NCBI GenBank assembly: GCA_937896895.1
Contig: CALBNV010000107.1
Span: 1 to 49,126 of the forward strand
Reading direction: 5' to 3'
Length of the DNA: 49,126 bases
Source: an uncultured Bacteroidales bacterium
GTDB taxonomy: Bacteria > Bacteroidota > Bacteroidia > Bacteroidales > F082
Below, one piece after another: positions 1-9,198 of the stretch. The notes under the pieces were generated by a model. That model had not been told where the DNA came from, did not search any database, and saw only the letters and a program-made list of their open reading frames with translations. The translations under genes and the position numbers were made by a program. Each line of letters opens with the position of its first letter. Position 1 is the first letter of the stretch.

Positions 1-504
1 GTCTTCGACTATTACACCCTTTGCATAGTCAGAAACGATGACACCATCAAGTTCATCAATCATGTCCAGCATAACTGTTAGAATGGATTTCTGGCACTGA
101 TAATCAATAGGTTCAGTATGTTCGCGGTCAACTCTGAGCATTTGCTGATTTTGACCAATGATTCTTGTTTTTACAGAAGTTCTGCGCCCTGAATCAACAA
201 TCAGACCGTCTGTTTTTATTCCTTCATTTTGTAAGGTTTCGGTAAGTCTGCGGCCAGAACCGTCGTCACCGATAATTCCAAATATGTGGGCCTTGGCTCC
301 CATAGCAACAAGGTTTGTGGCAACGTTGGCTGCACCACCTGGTCTCCAGGTTTCTTTTTTTACTTGAACAACAGGAACAGGAGCCTCTGGAGAAATTCTA
401 TCTACTTTACCCCAGCAGAATTCGTCTAGCATAACGTCACCGAGAACGGCTATGCTGCGACCAGAAAAGCTGGTTAATATTTTTTCCAATTCATTACGTT
501 GCAT
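1..504 (-). CDS. rfaE1: D-glycero-beta-D-manno-heptose-7-phosphate kinase (partial, C-terminus beyond the window)
   Basis: This PfkB-family sugar kinase phosphorylates heptose 7-phosphate at C1 on the way to ADP-heptose for the LPS inner core. The visible 168 residues start MQRNELEKIL at the ATG at 504. They carry the ribokinase-family GDVMLDEF segment (about residues 22-29), the RPGGAANVA signature (54-62) and the VSDYAKGV segment (157-164) that is typical of RfaE domain I. The frame is open to base 1, so the C-terminal ATP site and anion hole lie outside the window. Whether an adenylyltransferase domain follows (HldE type) cannot be seen. The gene lies 27 bp downstream of the wzz-like gene on the same strand and is probably cotranscribed with it. 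Family assignment is confident; kinase-only versus bifunctional is unknown. Confidence 0.88.
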   Translation of the reverse strand, partial: MQRNELEKILTSFSGRSIAVLGDVMLDEFCWGKVDRISPEAPVPVVQVKKETWRPGGAANVATNLVAMGAKAHIFGIIGDDGSGRRLTETLQNEGIKTDGLIVDSGRRTSVKTRIIGQNQQMLRVDREHTEPIDYQCQKSILTVMLDMIDELDGVIVSDYAKGVIVED

Positions 505-531
505 ATATGACCTTTCGCTTTGGCAGACTCT

Positions 532-1242
532 TTAAGCCTGTTTTTGATTTTGTTCAATATCGTTTAGTTCCTGATTATTGTCTTTTTGTAAAAGGAATTT
601 GGGTAATGCAATAAGCACACCAAGAAGCATACCTATTACAATAAATAGTGGTCTTTTGGGATGTGATGGTTTATCGGGTATTTCGGCTTTATCTATAATG
701 GTAATTCTGGAATTTTCTGTAAATTGTATTTTTTTTACATACTTTGATTCTATTTTTAGACTTTTATTGTTAAAAGAATTCAGCTTCAGATTTTTCATTG
801 ATTCTATGGCTTTTTTAAGATAGGTATTGGCAACTTCGGTAGCTTTTCCTGCATCGGATAATTTTACTGTCAGCACTGTTGGGGTGTCGGCAGAAGTGGG
901 TGATTTTATGCTGATTCGTTTTTTTAGAGCAGTTCTATAACCTGCAGGAGTCTTTTCTGATGGTTCTAGATAATTTTTTAGGTCAGTAATGCTTTCTAGA
1001 ACTTGGTCTGCTACAATATCACTTTTTAAGAGCACGCCAATATTGGAATTACCGTCTTTTATGAATGTTGTTTTTGATGTATATTCAGGCTTAAAAAGGA
1101 AACTAATACCAAAGCAAACTAATGTCGTTATCAAAACTGTAACAGCACTTTTCAATATTTTGCTTTTCACTATATTTCTTTCCTTCTTTGTTAAATTCAA
1201 GACATTATACTTGTTTTCATCCCTCAAGGCAAGGGAACCCAC
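532..1242 (-). CDS. Wzz/chain-length-determinant-like inner membrane protein
   Basis: The product looks like a small polysaccharide co-polymerase of the Wzz family, which sets the chain length of O-antigen or capsule at the inner membrane. It has an N-terminal membrane segment (about residues 31-50, SAVTVLITTLVCFGISFLF), a periplasmic region with coiled-coil potential, and a C-terminal proline motif (IPDKPSHPKRP, about 188-198) leading into a second membrane segment. This is the Wzz topology. The 236-residue reading starts at GTG 1242, just inside an upstream in-frame stop. A second GTG at 1170 has a purine-rich AAGGAAAG upstream and would start directly before the first membrane helix, so it may be the true start. 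There is no cytoplasmic tyrosine-kinase domain. It pairs with the downstream heptose kinase gene. Confidence 0.75.
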   Translation of the reverse strand: MGSLALRDENKYNVLNLTKKERNIVKSKILKSAVTVLITTLVCFGISFLFKPEYTSKTTFIKDGNSNIGVLLKSDIVADQVLESITDLKNYLEPSEKTPAGYRTALKKRISIKSPTSADTPTVLTVKLSDAGKATEVANTYLKKAIESMKNLKLNSFNNKSLKIESKYVKKIQFTENSRITIIDKAEIPDKPSHPKRPLFIVIGMLLGVLIALPKFLLQKDNNQELNDIEQNQKQA

Positions 1243-1331
1243 TGAAAAATGGATGGTAAAACTCTAAACTATGAACTGTATCACCAGTAACCCAATGCGA
1301 TAGCCACTAACAACCACTATCCCAACAATCC

Positions 1332-1367
1332 CTAAACTCTAAACTCTAAGCTCTAAGCTCTAAACTC
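1332..1367 (-). repeat. purine-rich tandem repeat after a stop codon
   Basis: About five copies of a 7-bp unit read GAGTTTA or GAGCTTA on the minus strand, beginning directly at the stop codon of the C10 protease gene. This is one of the post-stop repeat arrays found throughout the window. The remaining bases to 1242 show nothing recognisable. Confidence 0.75.
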
Positions 1368-3845
1368 TCATCTCTTAATCACCTTCTCAAACCTATTGCC
1401 GACGCTGACGAGATACACTCCTGCGTCGAGGCCGGCGACGTTCACCTGCACGGTGCCGGTCATTCCGGCAAGGCGTTTAACCACCTGTCCGAGGCAGTTG
1501 AAAATCACCACGTCCGACGTCGCATCGCCAAGGTTGATGTTAATCACATCATTGACAGGATTGGGAAACAACACGATTTGATTTTCAGCAAATTCATCAA
1601 CGTCAGCTGGTCCCTGATATTCGATGGCTCCGAGGTCGATCTGCGCCCCGACGATGCGTTGGTTGCCGATAAGGTCAGGGCCGGTGACGCCGGTGACAGA
1701 CTTGTCGCCTTTATTAATCAAAGGTGAGTTAGCCATGAGGCTGTAGTCGCCGTTCTCGGCGTCGGTGAAGCAAGGGTCGTCAACCGCAATCATGTGTTCG
1801 CCGTCGAAGCCGCCCTGCACGGCGCAATAGTAGAATTTGGAGTCGCCGTCAATCTGGTTGGCGGCATCGTTAGCTTTGTTGCCCCAGAAAATGCTGTTGT
1901 AAGTTCTGCTGTAATGGTTGTCGTTATGCAATCCGCCGCAAGTCTCAGCAGCCTCGTTGTCAACGACATCGCAGTTGATCATTGTGAACTTGCCTCGGTT
2001 GTAGATTGCGCCGGCTTCCTTGGCGGAGTTCTTCGCGAAGATGCAGTTCGTCATTTTCGGCTGTTTGTTGGTATAGACATAAAACGCGCCGCCTTTGGTA
2101 TTCGCCGAGTTGTTGCGGAAGTCGCAGTTGAGCAGTGTGATGCCGAGCATGTCGCAGATGCCGCCGCCCATGGAGCCGTGGTTGTTTTCAAAAGTGCAGT
2201 TCTCGAATTTTACCGAAGCGTTTTCATAATAAGCCGAGATGACATAGACGCCGCCGCCGAAGCCCGTGGCGGTGTTGTTCTGGAACTTACAGTTCACGAA
2301 GCGGCTGTTCGAGCAGAGATACGCGCCCGCGCCCGCGCCGGAGTTGCCGTTCTGTATGGTGAATCCGTCCCAGATGGAATAGGCGGCGTTCTGGAAGTGG
2401 TCCGACTGGAACACGACGCGGCGTTGGTTCATGCCGTCGAGGATGGTGGGATTCTTTTCGAGGTCACGGTCGTCGAGGTCGAAGTCGGCCGGCTCGTCGC
2501 CGGTGAAACCGCCGTAGATCCTGTTGTTGTCGTAGATGGTGAACGCGCCGTTGTTGTTCTCCAGGTCGCCGTAGTACGTGCCGCTTTTCACCCAGATCTG
2601 GCTTGAGACTTCGGTGGCGACAGACGACGCGAACTCGAGGTGTTTCGTGGCGTTCGTCCATGAAGAGCCGTCGCCGGTGCCGTCGGCGGAGACGTAGATG
2701 ATGCCGTTGGCGTCGGCGTTGATCGCCAACGGGACGATGTTCATCACGACAGCCTCGTTCTGGTTGAAGCCCGCCACGTCGTTGATGTCGTAGAAGCCGT
2801 TTCCAGAGCCGCTCCATCCGAGGTTGAAGCTGAAGTAGTCGCGGTCGTCGTAGCCGTCGCACACTATGGCGTGCCCGCCAGGTTCTCCCGAGCCGGAGAA
2901 ATACATCGGGTGACCTTTGTCGAGGTCGCCCTTCAGCATCGCGATCCATTCGTCCTCAGTGTATTGTGAACGTTCCTTGTATGTCGCCGAGCAATATCCG
3001 AAATATTTACGCATTGCTGTCTCTACGTCGTGCGACTGCGCCCCGCTGCCGTCAGGGCCGAAGTCCATGTTGACGCTCACGCCGCAATGATACATCAACG
3101 TCGCGATGGCGATGTTGTCGTTCCATATCTCGTTGGGCATGTTGTCCCAGTCGTAGGTGGTGGCGCCGAAGTTCGCCGACTGCGTGCCGTATTCGTGGTG
3201 GACATACGAGTGCGAGCCTCTGCCCTGCGCCGGGTGGTTCCAGAATTTCATAACCTGCGACATCGCGCATGCCACGCAGCCCGCATAGCAGTGCCCGCAC
3301 GGGCCGCCGCCCCACCAGCCGCCGCCCGTCGAAGGCGCCAACTCGTTGTAATAGCAGTCCTGATTCCATCTCGTCTGGATGAGAGGATCGACGACATTGA
3401 CGTTTTTAGCAGCAGGTAACACCCTGTCTTCCAGCGACTTCCACATCACAGCCACATCGTCGTCAGCCGCACGGTTCACCTTATTATAATATTCCACATT
3501 CCGACGGTAGTTGTCGATGAAATATCTCGCCGTCTCCGGAATCTCGCCCTCGTATGAATTTTTATCCGAATAAGCCATGATGGGATTCAGGTTCTTGGAA
3601 GCCGAGACGATGACGAAGCCGCCGCCTTCCACGTTGAAGATGTACAGCGCCGGATTGCCGTCCGAGCCGTTCTCGACATGAAAAACATCAAGTTGAACAT
3701 CAGATTTACCGGTCTTCAATTCAATGAAATTCTTTCCGATTTTATTTGCATATAATTCATTGACAAATGATTGGGCGTTTGATTTCCCCAATGAAAACAT
3801 GGCTATCAACAAAGCCAAAGCGAGTTTGAAAAAATTTTTCTTCAT
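1368..3845 (-). CDS. secreted C10-family (streptopain-like) cysteine protease with beta-helix region and T9SS sorting domain
   Basis: This is a secreted protease of the streptopain/interpain family. Residues 1-25 form a signal peptide ending SNAQ. A propeptide follows to about residue 150. The catalytic part carries the nucleophile motif GCVACAMSQVMKFW (Cys about 190) and the histidine motif GGHAIVCDGYD (His about 335), followed by NLGWSGSGNGFY. From about residue 375 there is a repeat-rich right-handed beta-helix region of the Pmp type (motifs such as GGGVYV, GGGICD, NCTFENN). The last 70 or so residues (IVLFPNPVNDVININL to EKVIKR) are a type A T9SS sorting domain, so the protein should be exported and anchored at the cell surface. 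Streptopain homologues usually lack the beta-helix part. The gene is divergent from hutU. Confidence 0.9.
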   Translation of the reverse strand: MKKNFFKLALALLIAMFSLGKSNAQSFVNELYANKIGKNFIELKTGKSDVQLDVFHVENGSDGNPALYIFNVEGGGFVIVSASKNLNPIMAYSDKNSYEGEIPETARYFIDNYRRNVEYYNKVNRAADDDVAVMWKSLEDRVLPAAKNVNVVDPLIQTRWNQDCYYNELAPSTGGGWWGGGPCGHCYAGCVACAMSQVMKFWNHPAQGRGSHSYVHHEYGTQSANFGATTYDWDNMPNEIWNDNIAIATLMYHCGVSVNMDFGPDGSGAQSHDVETAMRKYFGYCSATYKERSQYTEDEWIAMLKGDLDKGHPMYFSGSGEPGGHAIVCDGYDDRDYFSFNLGWSGSGNGFYDINDVAGFNQNEAVVMNIVPLAINADANGIIYVSADGTGDGSSWTNATKHLEFASSVATEVSSQIWVKSGTYYGDLENNNGAFTIYDNNRIYGGFTGDEPADFDLDDRDLEKNPTILDGMNQRRVVFQSDHFQNAAYSIWDGFTIQNGNSGAGAGAYLCSNSRFVNCKFQNNTATGFGGGVYVISAYYENASVKFENCTFENNHGSMGGGICDMLGITLLNCDFRNNSANTKGGAFYVYTNKQPKMTNCIFAKNSAKEAGAIYNRGKFTMINCDVVDNEAAETCGGLHNDNHYSRTYNSIFWGNKANDAANQIDGDSKFYYCAVQGGFDGEHMIAVDDPCFTDAENGDYSLMANSPLINKGDKSVTGVTGPDLIGNQRIVGAQIDLGAIEYQGPADVDEFAENQIVLFPNPVNDVININLGDATSDVVIFNCLGQVVKRLAGMTGTVQVNVAGLDAGVYLVSVGNRFEKVIKR

Positions 3846-3864
3846 TTTAAAATAAATAAGGCTG

Positions 3865-3872
3865 CAAAATTA
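3865..3872 (-). promoter_or_regulatory. -7 box TAATTTTG of the C10 protease gene
   Basis: The sequence matches the Bacteroidota -7 consensus TAnnTTTG. A TTTG that could serve as the -33 element lies 22 bp upstream on the minus strand (3895-3898). The expected leader to the ATG at 3845 is only about 10-15 nt. Confidence 0.5.
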
Positions 3873-3881
3873 GAAAATTAT

Positions 3882-3889
3882 TAACTTTG
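3882..3889 (+). promoter_or_regulatory. -7 box TAACTTTG of hutU
   Basis: TAnnTTTG match 36 bp before the hutU ATG; no clear -33 TTTG is visible upstream. It overlaps the divergent promoter region of the protease gene. Confidence 0.45.
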
Positions 3890-3925
3890 CAGGTCAAAAA
3901 AATTTGAAAAAATATCACAAAGTAT

Positions 3926-5923
3926 ATGCAAATGAATGATTTTCAAAAAGAGATACTTGCAGGCATTCCTGAACAGCTGCCTGAAGTGAAGGAATACGAC
4001 AAGAACATCAATCATGCGCCGAAACGCAAGGACATTTTGACGAAGGAACAGAAGAAGTTGGCGTTGAAGAACGCGCTCCGTTATTTCCCGGAGAGGCTTC
4101 ACGCGCAGCTCGCGCCGGAGTTTTATGAGGAATTGGAGAAATATGGCCGCATCTACATGTACCGTTTCCGTCCTTCCTACGCGATGTACGCCCGTCCGAT
4201 TGACGAATATCCGGCGAAATGCCGTCAGGCCGCAGCCATCATGCTGATGATTCAGAATAACTTAGACCCGGCGGTGGCGCAGCATCCGCACGAACTCATC
4301 ATCTACGGCGGCAACGGCGCCATCTTCCAGAACTGGGCGCAATACCGTCTCGTGATGCAGTACCTCGCCAACATGACCGACGAGCAGACCCTCGTCATGT
4401 ATTCAGGTCATCCGATGGGGCTGTTCCCGTCGCACAAGGAGGCGCCGCGCGTCATCGTGACTAACGGCATGATGATTCCGAATTACTCGAAACCAGACGA
4501 CTGGGAGCGTTTCAACGCGCTCGGCGTGACGCAATACGGACAGATGACGGCAGGCTCGTACATGTACATCGGGCCGCAGGGCATCGTCCACGGCACCACG
4601 ATCACGGTGCTGAACGCCTCGCGCAAGCAGGGCGGCACACCGGCGGGCAAGCTGTTCATCACGGCGGGCCTCGGCGGCATGTCGGGCGCACAGCCCAAGG
4701 CCGGCAACATAGCCGGTGTAGTCTCCATCACGGCGGAGATCAACCCGTCGGCGGCGTTGAAACGTTACAACCAAGGCTGGGTCGATGAGATCCACGAGAA
4801 CCTCGACGAGCTGTTCGTGAAAGTGAACGAAGCCATCGAGAAGAAGATCGCACGCTCGTTCGCATACCAGGGCAACGTCGTTGACCTCTGGGAATACGCC
4901 GCGGCGAAAGGCATACACGTCGATCTCGGCTCCGACCAGACCTCGTTGCACAACCCGTTCGCGGGCGGCTACTACCCTGTCGGATATTCATTCGAGGAGT
5001 CGAAACGCATGATGGCCGAGGAGCCGGAGAGGTTCAAGGAGGCGGTCTATGCGTCGCTGCGCCGTCACGTGGCGGCGGTCAACAAGCTCACCGCGAGAGG
5101 CATGTACTTCTTCGACTACGGCAACGCGTTCCTGCTTGAGAGCAGCCGCGCCGGCGCCGACATCATGAAAGACGGCAAGTTCCGTTATCCGTCATACGTC
5201 CAGGACATCATGGGGCCGATGTATTTCGACTACGGCTTCGGCCCGTTCAGATGGGTCTGCACGTCGGGCAAGCCGGAAGACCTCGCCGTCACCGACGAGA
5301 TAGCGTGCAAGGTCCTCGAAGACATCGCGAAGTCGTCGCCGAAGGAGATTCGGCAGCAGATGCACGACAACATACAGTGGATCAAGGGTGCACAGGCCAA
5401 CCATTTGGTCGTCGGCTCGCAGGCACGCATCCTCTACGCCGACTGCGAAGGGCGCACGAAGATCGCGGCTGAGTTCAACAAGGCCATCGCCGACGGCAGG
5501 CTGAGCGCGCCGGTGGTGCTGGGCCGCGACCACCACGACGTGTCGGGCACCGACTCGCCGTTCCGTGAGACATCGAACATCTACGATGGTTCGAGCTTCA
5601 CAGCCGACATGGCGATACAGAACGTCATCGGCGACGGATTCCGCGGCGCCACATGGGTCAGCATCCACAACGGCGGCGGCGTGGGCTGGGGCGAAGTCAT
5701 CAACGGAGGCTTCGGCATGGTCCTCGACGGCACACCGGAGGCCGACAGACGGCTGCACTGCATGCTTCACTGGGACGTCAACAACGGCATCGCGAGAAGA
5801 AGCTGGGCACGCAACGAACCGGCCATGTTCGCCATCAGACGCGCCATGGAGGTCGAGCCGAGACTCAAGGTCACAATGCCGAACATCGCAAGTGATGAGA
5901 TGATTGCAGAAATCGTAAAATAA
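3926..5923 (+). CDS. hutU: urocanate hydratase
   Basis: HutU is an NAD-dependent cytoplasmic enzyme that converts urocanate to imidazolone propionate, the second step of histidine degradation. Family blocks are clear: YGGNGAIFQNW (residues 127-137), YSGHPMGLFPS (159-169), GPQGIVHGT (about 216-224), GLGGMSGAQPKA (248-259), and the C-terminal WVSIHNGGGVGWGEVINGGFG stretch. At 665 residues it is longer than the roughly 550-residue proteobacterial enzyme, which fits the long form seen in Bacteroidota. The start MQMNDFQ is chosen because it is the first ATG after the TAACTTTG box; the ATG at 3932 is an alternative. No other hut gene is in the window, so the rest of the pathway must be elsewhere. 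Confidence 0.96.
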   Translation: MQMNDFQKEILAGIPEQLPEVKEYDKNINHAPKRKDILTKEQKKLALKNALRYFPERLHAQLAPEFYEELEKYGRIYMYRFRPSYAMYARPIDEYPAKCRQAAAIMLMIQNNLDPAVAQHPHELIIYGGNGAIFQNWAQYRLVMQYLANMTDEQTLVMYSGHPMGLFPSHKEAPRVIVTNGMMIPNYSKPDDWERFNALGVTQYGQMTAGSYMYIGPQGIVHGTTITVLNASRKQGGTPAGKLFITAGLGGMSGAQPKAGNIAGVVSITAEINPSAALKRYNQGWVDEIHENLDELFVKVNEAIEKKIARSFAYQGNVVDLWEYAAAKGIHVDLGSDQTSLHNPFAGGYYPVGYSFEESKRMMAEEPERFKEAVYASLRRHVAAVNKLTARGMYFFDYGNAFLLESSRAGADIMKDGKFRYPSYVQDIMGPMYFDYGFGPFRWVCTSGKPEDLAVTDEIACKVLEDIAKSSPKEIRQQMHDNIQWIKGAQANHLVVGSQARILYADCEGRTKIAAEFNKAIADGRLSAPVVLGRDHHDVSGTDSPFRETSNIYDGSSFTADMAIQNVIGDGFRGATWVSIHNGGGVGWGEVINGGFGMVLDGTPEADRRLHCMLHWDVNNGIARRSWARNEPAMFAIRRAMEVEPRLKVTMPNIASDEMIAEIVK

Positions 5924-5938
5924 ATTTAATCAATTAAA

Positions 5939-6043
5939 ACAGGATTAGCAGGATTGACAAAATAGTTACAAATTTAAAACTCGTGCAACTTGTGTCATAA
6001 ACTTGTGCGACTTGTGTTAAAAAATCGTCAATCCTGTCAATCC
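5939..6043 (+). repeat. inverted repeat enclosing ACTTGTG-type tandem repeats
   Basis: Arms built on GGATTGAC (5942-5958) and GTCAATCC (6027-6043) face each other. Between them lie four copies of ACTCGTG/ACTTGTG spaced by a few bases. The element follows the hutU stop. Similar TTCGTG/CTTGTG arrays occur at 43679-43731 and 47988-48049. The rest of the gap to 6088 shows nothing recognisable. Confidence 0.7.
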
Positions 6044-6087
6044 CGAAACAATTAAGACAGAACAACAATTTTTAAATTCAAACGTGT

Positions 6088-6840
6088 ATGAAGAAATTAT
6101 TACTTTCATTGACAATGGTGCTTGCGATGTTCGCGGCATCAGCACAAAATTTCACATTAAAAGAAAAAGGGACAGAAAACATCGTTGAAAACGGAGCAAG
6201 CTATGTCGTCTATGGTGACGGCTCGGAATCATGGGGCTATCCTGGCGGCGAACTTATGCTTGAATTCGACCTCGTGGCAAACGAAGACATGAGGGTCATC
6301 TGCAGGAAGATTGAAAACAATGTCATTGAGGGCACAATGAACTACATCTGCTTCGGACAGTGCCTGCTTCCTGAAACCTACGAGACAGATCCGATTCCCG
6401 TATCACCCAACGACGTGGACCCATTGCTTTTCAGCAGCCACTACATGGCTTCAGATGACTACACCACAGTCCTCGGTCAGGAACAGAGCATGACATACGA
6501 GATTTGGAACGCAGCCAACCCGGATGAGAAATTCGTCATCAACGTAATCTTCAAATATTCACTCACCGGCGTGGCGGAAGTCATGGCCCAGAACGTCATC
6601 AGCGCATATCCGACACCGGCCACCGATGTCGTCAACTTCGACTACGACCTCAGCGGCAGCGTGAACAGCGCGGCGGTTGTCGTCTATAACATGGCAGGTC
6701 AGGAAGTGATGAGAAACGACCTCAACGGCGTGAGCGGCAAGCTCAGCATGAACGTCGGCGACCTCAGCGAAGGCGTTTACTTCTACAGCCTCGTCATCAA
6801 CGGCAAGACAGAAAAATCGAACAAAATCGTCATCAGATAG
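6088..6840 (+). CDS. secreted hypothetical protein with T9SS type A sorting domain
   Basis: I do not recognise the main domain. Residues 1-19 are a signal peptide (MKKLLLSLTMVLAMFAASA). The mature part is acidic, contains a few cysteines, and looks like a single beta-rich domain of about 150 residues. The C-terminus from about residue 168 (VISAYPTPATDVVNFDYDL, then GVYFYSLVINGKTEKSNKIVIR) is a T9SS type A sorting domain. The protein is therefore expected outside the cell or on its surface. It has its own strong terminator and no obvious TAnnTTTG box, so its regulation is unclear. It is the second T9SS cargo protein here, which implies that the organism has the T9SS. Confidence 0.8.
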   Translation: MKKLLLSLTMVLAMFAASAQNFTLKEKGTENIVENGASYVVYGDGSESWGYPGGELMLEFDLVANEDMRVICRKIENNVIEGTMNYICFGQCLLPETYETDPIPVSPNDVDPLLFSSHYMASDDYTTVLGQEQSMTYEIWNAANPDEKFVINVIFKYSLTGVAEVMAQNVISAYPTPATDVVNFDYDLSGSVNSAAVVVYNMAGQEVMRNDLNGVSGKLSMNVGDLSEGVYFYSLVINGKTEKSNKIVIR

Positions 6841-6862
6841 TTTTTAAATGTTTTTTCATTTT

Positions 6863-6898
6863 TCCCGTCAGGAAGCGATTCCCGGCGGGATTTTTTTT
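6863..6898 (+). terminator. rho-independent terminator of the T9SS protein gene
   Basis: A stem of TCCCGTC with GGCGGGA encloses an inner GGAA/TTCC stem capped by the GNRA tetraloop GCGA. Eight T follow. It begins 22 bp after the stop codon. Confidence 0.85.
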
Positions 6899-6916
6899 GT
6901 CTCAACCAGATGACAT

Positions 6917-9193
6917 TCAGAACAGGCTCCCGCCCGTGACATAGACCGGCGCGCCTTCAAGCTGAGAACCTTTTTGCACTTTTTTATCTTTCAGAAATCT
7001 GGGGAGATCAATTTCCATTTCTACCGGATCGCCTTTCAAACCGTAAAGCAGATATTTCTCGCCTTTGGGTGTAGGATAGTTCAAAACCTCCATATTCTTC
7101 TTATCAGAGACTTTAGGTTCATCATTCAAACGCCAAACTTCAAATTCTTCGGGGTTATCAAAGTTATACAACACTAAATGTGTGGCACAAACGACAAACG
7201 AATCATTTTCATTAACAGCCCCACGACGTTCGCCAAGACGGACATTATACAACTTGTTGTTTTTTATCCAATTATAGTGTTCTTTGCTTTTATAGCAGCC
7301 CACCAAATAAATCCTTTGTTTGCCATAGACCGCAGGAGATTCAGCCGCTTGAAAGAGTTCGTTGAATTTTTCTTTCTCATTTTCAAATGAATACGGTCGC
7401 ACAAATTGTAGATGATACATACTTGGTTCTTCTCCCAAACGATGTGGACGGACGATAAAATCCTCTTGCAATTCCTTTAGCAATTCTATTGTCTCAACAT
7501 CGTGTTTTTCGCGCTTGCTTTCATCTTTTAATTCTTCTGCAGATAATTTTTCCAAAGCAAGAATCAGCAAATTGTCATTCTCATTCTGATATGGACGAAA
7601 AACCTTTCCTAAAATTTTACGGAAATGTTTGTCAACGGCAGATTGGATGTCCTTGCTCTTAGGAGCCATAATCCAAAAATCGTACAACTTATTGAACCTT
7701 GAAATTAAATCTTCTCTGAACTTATCACGAATACTTTGTTGTATGCCTTTGTCCGCGCCTTGCACATAATGCGCCAACACGTACAGGAAGTTGATGTTAT
7801 AAGTTTGCAGAACGAAAGTGTCGCGGTCGAAAAGGCGGTTGGGGAAATGATAATTGACGAGCTTATTCTGCTTGTCTTTCACATCGTCATCATATTCATT
7901 TTTCAAACCATCTTCGGTGTAACCATACAAGCTATTGTCTTTTTTAATCGCGCTTGCGCGGATAAAGAAATTGGGCGTAATATTATAACCTTCTGTCAGT
8001 TCATCGCGATACTGAAGTTCGTCAGGATATTGTTTGTTTTTATTAAAAATATCAATATGATACTGAATGATGTTTTTGGCGTAGGTAAACTGTTTATACA
8101 CAGCCGTTTCACCCAAGTCGGTGCTTTCCTTGTAGTATTTGCTGTCGCCGATGAAATAGATTTCTCCGGCATTGTTGATGAGCGAAGGTTCTTTGTACAA
8201 ATGGTCAAGGCGCTTGCCGTCTTTCTGGTGCTTGAGCCTCAGCAAATCATCATTTCCCTCATTTCCGCCGATGAGCTGGTCGATCATATCTTCGAAAATG
8301 ATGTTGAATTTGACGGCCAGCAACTTTTCTTCGTGATATTTGCCGGAAGCGATTTTCTCTGCTTTATCAAAGAAAACATAGAGCAGATTCCACAGCTTGA
8401 CGAGTTCGTCGGTGAAGTATTTCTTGCGGATGGCACGCAGGCGGCGGGTGCCATGCCCTTGCGCAATCATCGATTCTATTTTCCGCATCGGAATGAGGTC
8501 GTAGCACAAATCGCACACCGTTTTGAACCGCATTTTCTCCTGCAAGAAACGAAGCGTGGAATAGAACAGCACAATCAGTTCCTCGTCGAAATTGATGGAT
8601 TTGGTCTTGTTGTAGAAATCCATATATACGGGCGTGCCGTCTTGCAGAAACGGCTGCACTTTGCGCACGGTTTTGTTCCAATTGATTTTGTGCGTGCCGC
8701 TGCGGTTGACGATGGAGATGAAAGTAAACAGGTGACGGTGTTCTTTCTGGAATTTCTGAAGCTGGAGGATGATGTCGAGGTAGGTCTCGCATTTCTCGCC
8801 TTTGGAAGAAGCCACCTCCTGCACGTCCGACATCTTGACGATTTCCGTTTCGGGATTGCGTTCCACGAAGTGCGCGATGGCCTGATACAGCCAGGCGGAG
8901 AGCTCGAAAACGGTTTCCTTTTCGTCATTAAGACTCTTGTCTGAAAAAGAATCAAGTTTGATGATTTCTTCCGGCTTGTATTTCCCGAAAGCCGTGCCGT
9001 CTTCTTTGATGAAAACCTTGGGCAGCACGAAAACCACGTCATTCACTTCCGGATTCGTGCAGTAGAAATAGCCCACGCAGCCCACCTTCACGCCGCTGGC
9101 GGTTTCCGTGAGATAGGCCTGATCCACGCACTGCTTTACCAGCGCAATGTTTTCGGCATTTGCATATTGGTATTCTTCAAAGAGGAGAATCAT
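6917..9193 (-). CDS. LlaJI/McrC-like PD-(D/E)XK restriction nuclease subunit
   Basis: This 758-residue protein resembles the nuclease (R2) subunit of LlaJI-type systems, the McrC-like partner of a McrB-family motor. The PD-(D/E)XK core is visible: FNIIFEDMID with E301, KRLDHLYK with D330, and YFIGDSKYY with D350 and K352. The N-terminal 250 residues would form the DNA or partner-binding part. The C-terminal 250 residues are less typical of McrC and may be a target-recognition extension. It is the last gene of the island operon, starting 5 bp after the Bro-N gene, so the two are probably translationally coupled. The frame is intact and the catalytic residues are present. The specificity, and whether it now works as a methyl-dependent (type IV) enzyme, cannot be read from the sequence. 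Confidence 0.78.
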   Translation of the reverse strand: MILLFEEYQYANAENIALVKQCVDQAYLTETASGVKVGCVGYFYCTNPEVNDVVFVLPKVFIKEDGTAFGKYKPEEIIKLDSFSDKSLNDEKETVFELSAWLYQAIAHFVERNPETEIVKMSDVQEVASSKGEKCETYLDIILQLQKFQKEHRHLFTFISIVNRSGTHKINWNKTVRKVQPFLQDGTPVYMDFYNKTKSINFDEELIVLFYSTLRFLQEKMRFKTVCDLCYDLIPMRKIESMIAQGHGTRRLRAIRKKYFTDELVKLWNLLYVFFDKAEKIASGKYHEEKLLAVKFNIIFEDMIDQLIGGNEGNDDLLRLKHQKDGKRLDHLYKEPSLINNAGEIYFIGDSKYYKESTDLGETAVYKQFTYAKNIIQYHIDIFNKNKQYPDELQYRDELTEGYNITPNFFIRASAIKKDNSLYGYTEDGLKNEYDDDVKDKQNKLVNYHFPNRLFDRDTFVLQTYNINFLYVLAHYVQGADKGIQQSIRDKFREDLISRFNKLYDFWIMAPKSKDIQSAVDKHFRKILGKVFRPYQNENDNLLILALEKLSAEELKDESKREKHDVETIELLKELQEDFIVRPHRLGEEPSMYHLQFVRPYSFENEKEKFNELFQAAESPAVYGKQRIYLVGCYKSKEHYNWIKNNKLYNVRLGERRGAVNENDSFVVCATHLVLYNFDNPEEFEVWRLNDEPKVSDKKNMEVLNYPTPKGEKYLLYGLKGDPVEMEIDLPRFLKDKKVQKGSQLEGAPVYVTGGSLF

Positions 9194-9198
9194 AACGG

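Noticed and set aside
7736..8944. 402-codon open frame on the plus strand inside the nuclease gene
   Set aside because: It is antisense to a gene with clear motifs and an intact frame; its own translation has no recognisable domain and looks like a codon-bias shadow.
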